Below are positions 34,199 through 42,193 of a stretch of DNA of 64,000 nucleotides, piece by piece. The stretch is taken from NCBI RefSeq assembly GCF_005153485.1, contig NZ_CP039740.1:1863001-1927000 (forward strand), given 5' to 3'. The stretch comes from Pseudolabrys sp. FHR47 (GTDB taxonomy: Bacteria; Pseudomonadota; Alphaproteobacteria; Rhizobiales; Xanthobacteraceae). The notes beneath the pieces are model-generated. The model was given only the letters and a program-made list of their open reading frames with translations. It was not told the origin of the DNA and searched no databases. Numbering within the stretch: the first letter of the stretch is position 1; each line of letters opens with the position of its first letter. Position numbers and translations under genes: made by a program.

Positions 34199-36016
34199 CT
34201 AGAACTCCTTCCAGTCGGTGTCGGTCATCGCGGTCTCGATCTTCCTGGCCGCGCCGCCGCTGCCGGTGTGCTTGAGCTGAACCACCGCCGGACGTTTGGT
34301 CGGGGCCGGCTTCGTCTCCGTCGCTTTGGTCTCGGGCTTGGTGATCTTGGCGGGCGAGGGCCTCTGCGCCATATCGCGCGCGATTGAGGAGCGGGCGGCC
34401 ATCGCGGCTTCTTCCTGGCCCAGGTGGAAGAAGGCGACCTGTTCGTCCATCACCTTGGCCTGATGCTCGAGGGTCTTGGCGGTCGCCGCATTCTCCTCGA
34501 CCAGCGCCGAGTTCTGCTGCGTCACCTCGTCCATCTGCGTCAGCGCTTTGTTGATCTGGTCGATACCGGTGGCCTGCTCGATGGAGGCATTGGCGATATC
34601 GGTCACGATATCCGCCACCTTCTTGATCGAGGTGACGATCTCGTTGAGCGAGGTGCCGGCCTGGTTCACCAGATCGACGCCTTCCTTCACCTGGACGCTG
34701 GAGTTGGTAATCAGGTCCTTGATGTCCTTCGCCGCTTGCGACGAGCGCTGCGCCAGGCTGCGGACTTCGGACGCGACGACGGCGAAACCACGGCCGGCTT
34801 CGCCCGCACGGGCCGCTTCGACCGCGGCGTTGAGTGCGAGCAGGTTCGTCTGGCGCGCGATCTCGTCGATGACACCGATGATGTCGGTGATCTTCTGCGA
34901 GGATTCCTCGATCTTGGCCATGGCCTCGACGGTCTTGGCCACGACCTGGCCGCCCCGATCGGCGACGTCACGGGTGTCGTTAGCCGAGCGGCTTGCTTCC
35001 TGGGCGTTCTCGGCATTGCGACGTACGGTCGAGGTCAGCTCTTCCATCGCGGCCGAGGTCTCCTCGAGGCTGGCGGCCTGTTCTTCGGTCCGCTGGGAGA
35101 GGTCGGTCGTGGAGGTCGATATCTCGGCCGAGGCGTTGGTCACTTCGCGGCCCGATGCCTTGATCTCCTGGATGATTTCACGCACGCGCGTGGCCATCTG
35201 TTGCACGGCATTGGCGATCTGGCCGACCTCGTCCTTGCGATCGGTGCCCGGTACCTTGACCGTGAAGTTGCCTTCGGCGATGTCGCCGAGCGGCTTGACC
35301 ATTTCGCGCAGCGGCCTCGCAATGGTGAACGCGCCCATGATCGCCGAGATGACGAGGACGATGGCCGTCAGGATGGAAAGCCCGGTGCTGACGCGTTCGG
35401 CCAGCGCTTCGGTGCTATCGGCAGTCTCGAGCGCGACCTTGCGCGCCTTGGCGGCGCCGGTATCGGTTTCGTCGATGAGGTTCTCGGCCTTGTCGACGAC
35501 GCCCAGGGACTGGCGAGCAATCACCAATTGCTCCTGATCGAGCGCGGCGATCTCGGGGTGATCGGCGGCCGCGGCGCCGAGACGCGTGCGGGTATCGAAC
35601 ACCTTGCGCTTGCCCTCGGCGATCTTTTTACCCATGGCTGCATACTCATCGACCAGTTTGAGCATGTTCTCGACGCGCGCGCGGTTTTCCGCCACGGTCA
35701 TTTTGGCGATCAACGGCTCCGCCAGGGAGCGCGTCGCCTTTTGCATCTCATCAACGTCCTTGAGCGCGTTGTCCGTGTCCTGATGGTTGCGGCTGATGCG
35801 AACATCCTTGACCGCGATCTGCAGGCCACGCATGGCGGCCTTGGCCGCGACGATGCCGTTGCCAATGGCAACCTGGTTGTCGGCGTCGTTGCTGGCATTC
35901 TTGGCCTGGCGTGCAAGCATCATCTGCGCGGCTATAAGAACGACCATAAACAGAACACCAAGCCCCGACATGATCGATAATTTGAGGCCGATACTGATAT
36001 TTGAAAGCTTGAACAT
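34199..36016 (-). CDS. Methyl-accepting chemotaxis protein (copy 2)
   Basis: The 605-residue transducer starts [16 protein letters not shown] with an AGGAG box; TM1 is at about 10-32, the periplasmic helical sensor at about 33-200 ([17 protein letters not shown]), TM2 at about 208-230, then HAMP ([18 protein letters not shown]) and a signalling domain with the same tip as copy 1. It also ends DTDWKEF. The same reading frame stays open 239 codons further upstream through cheW copy 2 in a different frame; that extension is not coding. Sensor divergence against signalling-domain conservation suggests a new ligand with the same downstream kinase. Confidence 0.96.
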   Translation of the reverse strand: MFKLSNISIGLKLSIMSGLGVLFMVVLIAAQMMLARQAKNASNDADNQVAIGNGIVAAKAAMRGLQIAVKDVRISRNHQDTDNALKDVDEMQKATRSLAEPLIAKMTVAENRARVENMLKLVDEYAAMGKKIAEGKRKVFDTRTRLGAAAADHPEIAALDQEQLVIARQSLGVVDKAENLIDETDTGAAKARKVALETADSTEALAERVSTGLSILTAIVLVISAIMGAFTIARPLREMVKPLGDIAEGNFTVKVPGTDRKDEVGQIANAVQQMATRVREIIQEIKASGREVTNASAEISTSTTDLSQRTEEQAASLEETSAAMEELTSTVRRNAENAQEASRSANDTRDVADRGGQVVAKTVEAMAKIEESSQKITDIIGVIDEIARQTNLLALNAAVEAARAGEAGRGFAVVASEVRSLAQRSSQAAKDIKDLITNSSVQVKEGVDLVNQAGTSLNEIVTSIKKVADIVTDIANASIEQATGIDQINKALTQMDEVTQQNSALVEENAATAKTLEHQAKVMDEQVAFFHLGQEEAAMAARSSIARDMAQRPSPAKITKPETKATETKPAPTKRPAVVQLKHTGSGGAARKIETAMTDTDWKEF

Positions 36017-36123
36017 TGATAGCTCCTGGCGATGGAAAGAGCGCGGTTGAAAGACACGAGTGTGGAGCGCCTGCGGTTCGTCACCGCAGCCGGGATTGAG
36101 AGAAGTCTCGCTCGGAGACTTTG

Positions 36124-36681
36124 TCAGGCGTCGAGAACGACGGTCCTGGAGTCCGTGCCGTCGTGGTCGGCAAGCAGATGCGGCAGGTCGATCAAGGCGA
36201 TCATCACCTCCTCGTTCGACACCAGGCCGGCGAGGAACTTGGTCGAGTGGGTGTGACCGGTGCGCGGCACGGGCTGGATCTGAGCTGGCGTCACTGAGAC
36301 GATGTCGAGCACGCGGTCGCCGATGAGGCCGATCTGGCGGTCGCCGATCTGGACGATGATCACGATATGCAGCGGCGAAGTTTCGGTCAGTCCTTGCCCA
36401 AAGCGGCATCGCAGATCGACGATCGGGACGATGGCGCCGCGCAGATTGAGCACGCCGCGCACGTAATCCGGTTGCTTGGGCAAGTGCGTGATGTCCGACC
36501 AGCCCTTGATCTCGCGCACGGCCATGATGTCGACGCCGTATTGCTCCTCGCCGATGGCGAAGCTGATGAACTCCGTGACGGCGGAGGTAGCCGTAACGGT
36601 TGCATGATTTGTGTCGATGGTTGTGGCATGTGCAACCAACGATGGTATCGGCATGGATGGGCTCGAGGAAGCTTGTGACAT
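36124..36681 (-). CDS. cheW: CheW chemotaxis coupling protein (copy 2)
   Basis: The 185-residue CheW protein shares almost its whole core with copy 1 ([58 protein letters not shown]) but has an unrelated N-terminal 35 residues and a different C-terminal tail. It lies 107 nt before mcp copy 2, mirroring copy 1. The AT-rich region upstream is the likely promoter of this pair. Confidence 0.95.
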   Translation of the reverse strand: MSQASSSPSMPIPSLVAHATTIDTNHATVTATSAVTEFISFAIGEEQYGVDIMAVREIKGWSDITHLPKQPDYVRGVLNLRGAIVPIVDLRCRFGQGLTETSPLHIVIIVQIGDRQIGLIGDRVLDIVSVTPAQIQPVPRTGHTHSTKFLAGLVSNEEVMIALIDLPHLLADHDGTDSRTVVLDA

Positions 36682-36858
36682 TCCAATGGGTCCTTATTGT
36701 CCCGGCAGGCAGACAACAGTCGACGAAATGCACGGCTTTACAGGCCGAACATGAGGGCTACGTGATCGGCTGATCAACGTCACAACCCCGTAGTATTAAA
36801 ATACCTTGTTTACCTTAAATATTAATTGATTTTATTCATAATTTGTTTAGTTCATTGA

Positions 36859-36873
36859 GTTGTAAAATACAAC
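36859..36873. promoter_or_regulatory. Inverted repeat, candidate operator upstream of cheW copy 2
   Basis: GTTGTA and TACAAC, 6 nt each, separated by AAA, inside an AT-rich stretch about 180 nt upstream of the cheW start. The function is inferred from position and symmetry only. Confidence 0.35.
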
Positions 36874-37083
36874 CATTTAGAGTGCAATCGAAGAGGATTG
36901 AGTTGCAAATTGCCGAGCAAAAAGATCGCCTTGGCGAAAATCCGGAATTGCGGCGCCAGCGCGTTCTACAGGGAGGCGGGTGGATATTTGGGGCTGTATC
37001 GCAGCGGTCGATGTCGCTCACGCGCGAATCGAATCGCGTTCGTGCCACGCTCTGCGTTCTGTGATGCGCTGATCGCGGCAGGC

Positions 37084-37116
37084 AAAAAAGAACCGCCGGG
37101 CATTGCCCCGGCGGTT
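37084..37116 (-). terminator. Intrinsic terminator after the TPR-protein gene
   Basis: Arms AACCGCCGGG (37091-37100) and CCCGGCGGTT (37107-37116) with a 6-nt loop; on the minus strand the stem is followed by CTTTTTTG. Confidence 0.88.
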
Positions 37117-37162
37117 TAACAATGACGCTCGCAATCGTCGCCGGTTACGGCGCGTGCGGCGA

Positions 37163-37714
37163 TCAGTAGGTGCCGGTGCCGTCAATCACCGATTTAAGCT
37201 CGACGTACTCCTTGCAGCTCGTATTGCCGCACAGCGAAGCCACCTTGGTCAGGTATTCCTTGGCCTTGACGCGGTTGCCCTGTTCAGCCTGCCACATGCC
37301 GTAATAGGACCATGTGCGGGTATGCTTCGGGTCGGCCTTCAGCGCTGCCTCGTACCAGATCTTCGATTGTTCGTAGTTACCCATGCGGCGGTTGGCATAG
37401 CCGATGTAGTTGGCGACATCGGGATTGTCGTCGCGGCCGAGCGCGTGCATGGCGGCAATGCCCTTGTCGTATTGACCGGCGAGGATCATGTCGCGGGCGG
37501 CACGATAGCCGCGGACAAATTCGTCATAGGCTTTTGCGTGAGCAAGCTGCTGTTCGGGCTGCTCGATCGCGCTGCCTTTCTTCTTTTCCTTTTTCTTGTC
37601 ATCGGTCGGCGTGTCAGTTCCTGCCGCGTAGACAGCATTGAGGCCGACGGCGGTGACGAGCAGAGCCGCGGCAGCGACCGCGGGGAGGTGGCGGAAGAAG
37701 CGGGAGAGGATCAT
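37163..37714 (-). CDS. Exported TPR-repeat protein
   Basis: The 183-residue product starts MILSRFFRHLPAVAAAALLV, a signal peptide probably cleaved near AVYAAG, followed by a Lys-rich linker (DDKKKEKKKG). Tetratricopeptide-type helices follow, with the pattern NPDVANYIGYANRRMGNYEQ and YEAALKADPKHTRTWSYYGM. Two cysteines lie near the end (LCGNTSCKEY). It is probably a periplasmic scaffold of unknown partner. The ATG at 37714 has an AGAGG box; an earlier in-frame start adds 12 uncharacteristic residues. It is divergent from the cobalamin riboswitch. Confidence 0.82.
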   Translation of the reverse strand: MILSRFFRHLPAVAAAALLVTAVGLNAVYAAGTDTPTDDKKKEKKKGSAIEQPEQQLAHAKAYDEFVRGYRAARDMILAGQYDKGIAAMHALGRDDNPDVANYIGYANRRMGNYEQSKIWYEAALKADPKHTRTWSYYGMWQAEQGNRVKAKEYLTKVASLCGNTSCKEYVELKSVIDGTGTY

Positions 37715-37877
37715 GGTGACTGGACCTCTTGGGTTGAACCGGCACAGCAACAGTAGGTTACGACAGTTTGACTGCCTGACGAGAAAAACATTCCGTGAAG
37801 CCGGTTTAATCCCTTACCCGCGAAATTTCGCTGTGGGGACGGCGCTTGACTCGTCCTGCGGTTCCATTGAATGATTT

Positions 37878-38137
37878 GCCTGTGCTGGTTCCCCGGGTCG
37901 CTCCGGGGACGAAAGAGGGAACACGGTTGGCCGCAATGTCGCCGGGCGATAGTTGTCGCTTAGCGATTTTGCGCATTCCGTGGCTGCCCCCGCAACTGTG
38001 AGCGGCGAGCCCGCGTCCGAACGGCCACTGGGAATTCTCCTCGGAGCTTGTCTCCTGCGAGAGCCTGGGAAGGCCGGACGCAACAAGGCGTTTTTAAAAG
38101 CGCCAGGCTATGACCCGCGAGCCAGGAGACCTGCCAG
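37878..38137 (+). promoter_or_regulatory. Cobalamin (B12) riboswitch
   Basis: Matches the conserved B12 element: GCTGGTTCCCC near the 5' end, CGAAAGAGGGAACACGGT, GTGGCTGCCCCCGCAACTGT, CCTGGGAAGGC, and the 3' B12 box GAGCCAGGAGACCTGCC (38119-38135). It lies upstream of the btuB-like receptor gene, with a further leader of about 230 nt before the ATG. Adenosylcobalamin is expected to repress expression. Confidence 0.96.
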
Positions 38138-38366
38138 CGCAGTCACCCAACCGGTGGACGGGCGGTCCATACGGAGCGGCGCTTTCGCAGCGGTGACGTC
38201 AATGCCGGTGCGATGGTCCGTTGGAATGGTTTTTCCCGCGAACATCGGCAGGTGAGCGTCTCGAGGCGTCAATCGTCCGCGTTGCGTTCGCATGTTCCTC
38301 GCACCGGGTTTTGGTTTCACCCGGCGCGCCCGTTCGAGGACGGGCGCCATCGAAGGAATGTGCGTT

Positions 38367-40307
38367 ATGGGGGCTCGTTTTCATCTGGCTGCCGCGAGTG
38401 CGGCGGCCGTCATTGCCGCGGTGCAGGCCGCATCGGCTCAACAATCCGAACCGGTCGTGCTGCCGGAGGTCTCGGTCAGCGCCACCGGCATAGCGACGCC
38501 GCTCGACCAGATCGGCAGCTCGGTGACGGTCATCACCGCCGCCGACATCGCCCGCACCCAGCGCCGCACGTTGCCGGACGTTTTGAACAATGTGCCCGGC
38601 CTCAACGTGGTGCAGACTGGCGGCCCGGGCGGGCAAACCGCGATCTTCATGCGCGGCACCAATTCGAACCACGTCAAGGTACTTCTCGACGGCATCGATA
38701 TTGGCGATCCGACAACGCCGAACGGTGCGATCGATCTTGCCCATATCGCCACTGGCGACATCGAGCGCGTCGAGGTGCTGCGCGGGCCGCAGGGCGGTCT
38801 TTACGGCGCTAATGCCATCGGCGGCGTGATCTCGATCACCACCAGGAAAGGCGAGGGGCCGGCGAAGGCCACGGCCACGCTCGAAGGCGGCGCGCTCGGC
38901 ACCTTCAACCAGTCGGCGGCGGTCAGCGGCGCCAAGGATCGCTTCGACTATGCCTTCAGCGTCGCGCATCTGCGCTCGACAAACATCGACGTCACGCCGA
39001 CTTACGTGCTGCCGGCCGGGCAGGGTGCCAATCCGAATTCCTACGACAACATGACCTATTCGACCCGGCTCGGCGCGAAGGTGACGGACGATCTCAAAGT
39101 CAATCTCATCGGCCGTTATCTCGATGCCCGGCTCAAATACACCAACGACGATCCAAGCACATTTCCGACGGCGCCTTATGCGACCCGGTCCGATTACACC
39201 AGCAAGGCCTTCTTCGGCCGCGCCGAGGCTGTCTATGCCGCTTTCGATGGCCGCTTCATCAACACTGTGGGCGTCAACGTTTCCGATACGCAACGCACCA
39301 ACAAGGACCCCAACGCCAATCCCGAAACGACCAATGACGGGACGCGCACGGCCGTGAATTGGCGCGGCGAGATCGCCGTCGCCAAGGGGCATACTCTGGT
39401 GATCGGTGCCGAGCGCTCGGACGAGCGCGCCAAGACGCAAACCTACGGGGCGTTCACCGGCACGCCGATTTCCTATTCGGCCAGCAACGGCAACACCGCC
39501 GGCTATGTCGAGATACAGTCGCAATTCGCCGAGCGCTTCTTCATCGTCGGCAATGTGCGCGTCGATGACGACGACATGTTCGGCAGCTACACGACCTGGC
39601 GCGTCGCGCCGGCTTTCGTCGTGCCGGGCAGCGAGACCAAGTTGAAGGGCAGCTACGGCACCGGCTTCAAGGCGCCGACCTTGTACGAGCTCTACGGCGT
39701 CGGCGACTACAGCTATGTCGGGAATCCAAACCTGAAGCCGGAAACCAGCAAAGGCTGGGAGCTCGGCTTCGAGCAGCCTTTGTTCGGCGACCGCCTGCGC
39801 TTCGGCGTCACTTACTTCCGCAACGACATCGAGAATCTGATCAACAGCGTGTTCACGCCGGTGAACACCTACGTCAATGTCGGCAAGGCCAAGACCGAAG
39901 GTTACGAAGCCTTCGTCGATATCAAGGCTAGCGACCGGCTCCGGTTCCGCGCCGATTACACGCGCACCGGCGCGACGGATGAGATCGCCAATACCGAGTT
40001 GCTGCGCCGGCCGAAGCACAAGGCCAATGTCACGGCGTCCTATCAGGCCAGCGATGCGCTCGGCCTTTCGGCGAGTGTTGTCTATGTCGGTCCGTGGATG
40101 GATTTCGACCGGCAGGGCCTTTGGTTCACGGCCCGCGATTTCCAAGGCTACACGGTGGTCAATATTGCCGCGAACTACGAGGTCAACAAGCAGGTCACGG
40201 TATTCGGCCGCGTCGATAACCTGTTCGACAAGCGCTACGAAGTGCCGGTCGGCTGGAAGGCGCCGGGTGTGGGCGTCTTTGGCGGTATCAAGGTCTCGAC
40301 CCTGTAA
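38367..40307 (+). CDS. btuB: TonB-dependent outer-membrane receptor, BtuB-like (vitamin B12)
   Basis: Outer-membrane import of cobalamin. The 646-residue product has a signal peptide (to about ASAQQ), a TonB-box-like EVSVSATG, a plug domain (PDVLNNVPGLNVVQTGG, FMRGTNSNHVKVLLDGIDI, IERVEVLRGPQGGLYGANA) and a 22-strand-type barrel ending with VFGRVDNLFDKRYEVPVG. I chose the ATG at 38367, 9 nt after a GAAGGA box, rather than upstream starts. The cobalamin riboswitch in the leader supports the substrate. No BtuCDF or cobalamin biosynthesis genes are in the window. Confidence 0.94.
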   Translation: MGARFHLAAASAAAVIAAVQAASAQQSEPVVLPEVSVSATGIATPLDQIGSSVTVITAADIARTQRRTLPDVLNNVPGLNVVQTGGPGGQTAIFMRGTNSNHVKVLLDGIDIGDPTTPNGAIDLAHIATGDIERVEVLRGPQGGLYGANAIGGVISITTRKGEGPAKATATLEGGALGTFNQSAAVSGAKDRFDYAFSVAHLRSTNIDVTPTYVLPAGQGANPNSYDNMTYSTRLGAKVTDDLKVNLIGRYLDARLKYTNDDPSTFPTAPYATRSDYTSKAFFGRAEAVYAAFDGRFINTVGVNVSDTQRTNKDPNANPETTNDGTRTAVNWRGEIAVAKGHTLVIGAERSDERAKTQTYGAFTGTPISYSASNGNTAGYVEIQSQFAERFFIVGNVRVDDDDMFGSYTTWRVAPAFVVPGSETKLKGSYGTGFKAPTLYELYGVGDYSYVGNPNLKPETSKGWELGFEQPLFGDRLRFGVTYFRNDIENLINSVFTPVNTYVNVGKAKTEGYEAFVDIKASDRLRFRADYTRTGATDEIANTELLRRPKHKANVTASYQASDALGLSASVVYVGPWMDFDRQGLWFTARDFQGYTVVNIAANYEVNKQVTVFGRVDNLFDKRYEVPVGWKAPGVGVFGGIKVSTL

Positions 40308-40323
40308 CGCCGAGGGAACAGCC

Positions 40324-40350
40324 TACCGCGCGGCCGCCGGCCGCGCGGTA
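40324..40350. terminator. Strong GC-rich hairpin after btuB
   Basis: Arms TACCGCGCGGCC (40324-40335) and GGCCGCGCGGTA (40339-40350) form a 12-bp stem with a 3-nt loop. There is no T-run, so it may stabilise the 3' end rather than terminate. Confidence 0.55.
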
Positions 40351-40402
40351 CACCTTCAAAAATTGGTAGGATGCCCCGGAAAGTGATTCCAGGGGGGCAA
40401 CA

Positions 40403-40972
40403 ATGCCACGTTCGCTACTGACCGCAGGTCTTGTGCTCATCGCGCTTGCAGTGGCGCCGGCGCGGGCCGACGATATTCTCGATGCCATCGAGCAGGGGCG
40501 TAAAGCCTACCAAGCCGGCGACATGACCGGCGCCAAGCAGTCGCTCGACCTTGCCTCGCAGTTGATCGCGCAAAAGAATGCCGAAGGCTATGTGGCGCTG
40601 TTGCCCGAACCGTTGTCCGGCTGGCAGGCCGACAAGGCGCAGACCAGCGCGGTCGGCGGCGCCATATTAGGCGGCGTCTCGGCGGCGAACCGTACTTACA
40701 CCAACGCCAAGGGCGACACAGTGGAAGTTTCGATCACGGGCGATTCGGCGCTGGTGATGCAGTTCGCGCCGATGCTGAGTAATCCGGCGATGGCCGGTGC
40801 GTTCGGCAAGCTGATCCGTGTCGGCAGTCAGCGCGCGGTGCAAAACCCGGACGGCGATGTCATGATGGTCGTCGCCAACAAGTTCCTGATCAACGTTCAG
40901 GGCTCGGCGGATGCGGCGAGCAAGGTGGCCTACGCTCAGGCAATCGACGTCGCCAGGCTGTCAAAGATGTAG
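40403..40972 (+). CDS. Exported protein of unknown function
   Basis: The 189-residue product has a signal peptide (MPRSLLTAGLVLIALAVAPARA) and a short helical repeat region (GRKAYQAGDMTGAKQSLDLA) followed by a compact alpha/beta domain (GWQADKAQTSAVGGAILGG, VEVSITGDSALVMQFAPML). An AGGGGGG box precedes the ATG. It is followed by a lipoprotein gene after 11 nt, so the two probably form an operon; a link to btuB is not shown. I do not recognise a named family. Confidence 0.78.
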   Translation: MPRSLLTAGLVLIALAVAPARADDILDAIEQGRKAYQAGDMTGAKQSLDLASQLIAQKNAEGYVALLPEPLSGWQADKAQTSAVGGAILGGVSAANRTYTNAKGDTVEVSITGDSALVMQFAPMLSNPAMAGAFGKLIRVGSQRAVQNPDGDVMMVVANKFLINVQGSADAASKVAYAQAIDVARLSKM

Positions 40973-40983
40973 AGTGAAAGGGG

Positions 40984-41412
40984 ATGGCGTTGCGGGTGCG
41001 ATGGCTGATTGTCGGGGCGACGCTGTTCGTCGCCGGGTGCACGTCGGATGATGTCGGGCCGAGTCCGGCGGAGTTGCAGGCGCGCTGGGATGCCCAGAAC
41101 GTCGCGCCGCAGAACTACAAGAACGACCTGCTGGCCTTCCTGCGCACTTATCTCAAAGAGCCGGTGGGCGTGCGCAATGCGCAGGCGTCGAAGCCGCTGC
41201 TGAAAAAAGTCGGGCCGGGCGATCGCTTCATTGTCTGCGTGCGTTTTCGCGAGCGCAAATCGGGCAACACTTACGCGCCGCCGAAAGACGGTGCAGCCAC
41301 CTTCGTGTCGGGCAGGCTCGATCGTTTTCTGGATACGCCGCTGGAAGTCACGGCACTGTGCAAGGACGTGCCGCTGGAGCCGTTCCCCGAACTGGAGAAG
41401 CTGACGCCGTGA
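40984..41412 (+). CDS. Predicted lipoprotein of unknown function
   Basis: The 142-residue product has a lipoprotein signal with lipobox LFVAGC (Cys19), so it should be membrane-anchored in the periplasm. The mature part contains DLLAFLRTYLKEPVGVRNA and VGPGDRFIVCVRFRERKSG and ends with a cysteine-containing ALCKDVPLEPFPE segment. It is probably translated with the preceding exported protein (11-nt gap). Confidence 0.8.
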   Translation: MALRVRWLIVGATLFVAGCTSDDVGPSPAELQARWDAQNVAPQNYKNDLLAFLRTYLKEPVGVRNAQASKPLLKKVGPGDRFIVCVRFRERKSGNTYAPPKDGAATFVSGRLDRFLDTPLEVTALCKDVPLEPFPELEKLTP

Positions 41413-41551
41413 CAGGATGTGCCGAGGCATAGCGGTGGCACGGAATCCGAAGCGACGAGAATCCGAGGCAACAAATAACTAATAACCGCCGGGGTGACCC
41501 GACGGTTCGCATTGTTCATTCAAAGGTCGAAGTTGTCCCCGGGCTGCGAGG

Positions 41552-41755
41552 CTACTTAACCTTGAGGTTCTCCGCCGACGTCTTGCCGCGGTTTTCGACG
41601 AGTTCGAACTGCACGGTCTGACCTTCGTTCAGCGTGCTAAGTCCGGCGCGTTCCACCGCCGAGATATGCACGAACACATCCTTGCCGCCCTCCTGCGGTT
41701 GGATGAAGCCGTAGCCCTTCGTCGGATTGAACCACTTCACGGTGCCCTGAGGCAT
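41552..41755 (-). CDS. cspA: Cold-shock-domain protein
   Basis: Small RNA chaperone of 67 residues with a single cold-shock domain: [17 protein letters not shown] contains RNP1 (KGYGFI) and [10 protein letters not shown] contains RNP2 (VFVHI). The start at 41755 (MPQGTVKWF) gives the usual length; an in-frame upstream extension has no similarity to the family. The region of about 150 nt upstream could be a structured 5' UTR, as is common for csp genes, but I cannot show it. Confidence 0.95.
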   Translation of the reverse strand: MPQGTVKWFNPTKGYGFIQPQEGGKDVFVHISAVERAGLSTLNEGQTVQFELVENRGKTSAENLKVK

Positions 41756-41912
41756 GCTAGATCTCCGAGGTATTACGAGTAGTAGCAACGGCTCAGTTTG
41801 GCACAATCTTGAACCGCCGAACAAGCGTTCCGATTGCCTCCCGGCTGTGACAATTGGTTCAATTTTGGGCCAAATCGCAGGATTGGTGCAAAAATCGCAG
41901 CCAACGCGGGCG

Positions 41913-41987
41913 TGGTGCCGGATGAGGGGATTGAACCCCCGACCTTCGGTTTACAAAACCGCTGCTCTACCGCTGAGCTAATCCGGC
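41913..41987 (-). tRNA. tRNA-Thr (anticodon TGT)
   Basis: The minus strand folds as a cloverleaf: acceptor GCCGGAT / ATCCGGC, D-arm GCTC-AGCGGTA-GAGC, anticodon loop TTTGTAA, variable AGGTC, T-arm GGGGG-TTCAATC-CCCTC, discriminator A and an encoded CCA. The first anticodon-stem pair is G-A. Confidence 0.97.
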
Positions 41988-42113
41988 GATTTCCGCCCGG
42001 ATAGCGGATTACACCTGACAAATCAATTGTATGTCGTGCACCCGTGGCTGCCGCGGCCGGCCACCTGGATGGCCGCAAATGCCGCCGGCATCTCCGATCG
42101 AAATGCCTGAATG

Positions 42114-42146
42114 CAAACACCCCGCAGCCGGGAAGGCTGCGGGGTG
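42114..42146 (-). terminator. Intrinsic terminator after the MHS transporter gene
   Basis: Arms CACCCCGCAGCC (42118-42129) and GGCTGCGGGGTG (42135-42146) with a 5-nt loop, followed on the minus strand by TTTGCATT. Confidence 0.82.
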
Positions 42147-42193
42147 CTGGTGCTCACGCTTCCGGCGACCGCATCAGGGCGCCGAATGGGTCA

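Larger units (their letters stand above)
36682..37162. other. Gene-free, AT-rich region upstream of cheW copy 2
   Basis: About 480 nt. The section 36780-36880 is strikingly AT-rich for this genome and probably carries the promoter of cheW copy 2. It contains an inverted repeat GTTGTA-AAA-TACAAC (36859-36873), a candidate operator. Small frames on both strands in 36836-37064 look non-coding. The right end holds the terminator of the TPR gene. Confidence 0.6.

Noticed and set aside
34424-35980. A 518-codon open frame on the plus strand
   Set aside because: It is antisense to mcp copy 2, reflects GC3 bias, and has a low-complexity Gly/Asp/Leu composition with no family motif.
34199-36733. An 844-residue open frame that would fuse a CheW-region peptide to mcp copy 2
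   Set aside because: The first 239 codons are an out-of-frame reading of cheW copy 2 and its spacer; the real MCP start at 36016 has an AGGAG box and begins with the first membrane segment.
36836-37064. Two overlapping frames of about 70 codons on opposite strands in the AT-rich gap
   Set aside because: Neither has a convincing ribosome-binding site or codon bias, and they overlap each other.
38199-40145. A 648-codon open frame on the minus strand
   Set aside because: It is antisense to the btuB-like gene and its leader; the composition is that of a shadow frame and the plus-strand receptor motifs are unmistakable.
41460-41551. An AACCGCCGGGG/CCCGACGGTT imperfect hairpin between the lipoprotein gene and cspA, considered as a terminator
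   Set aside because: The stem is interrupted and no T-run follows on either strand; too weak to list.
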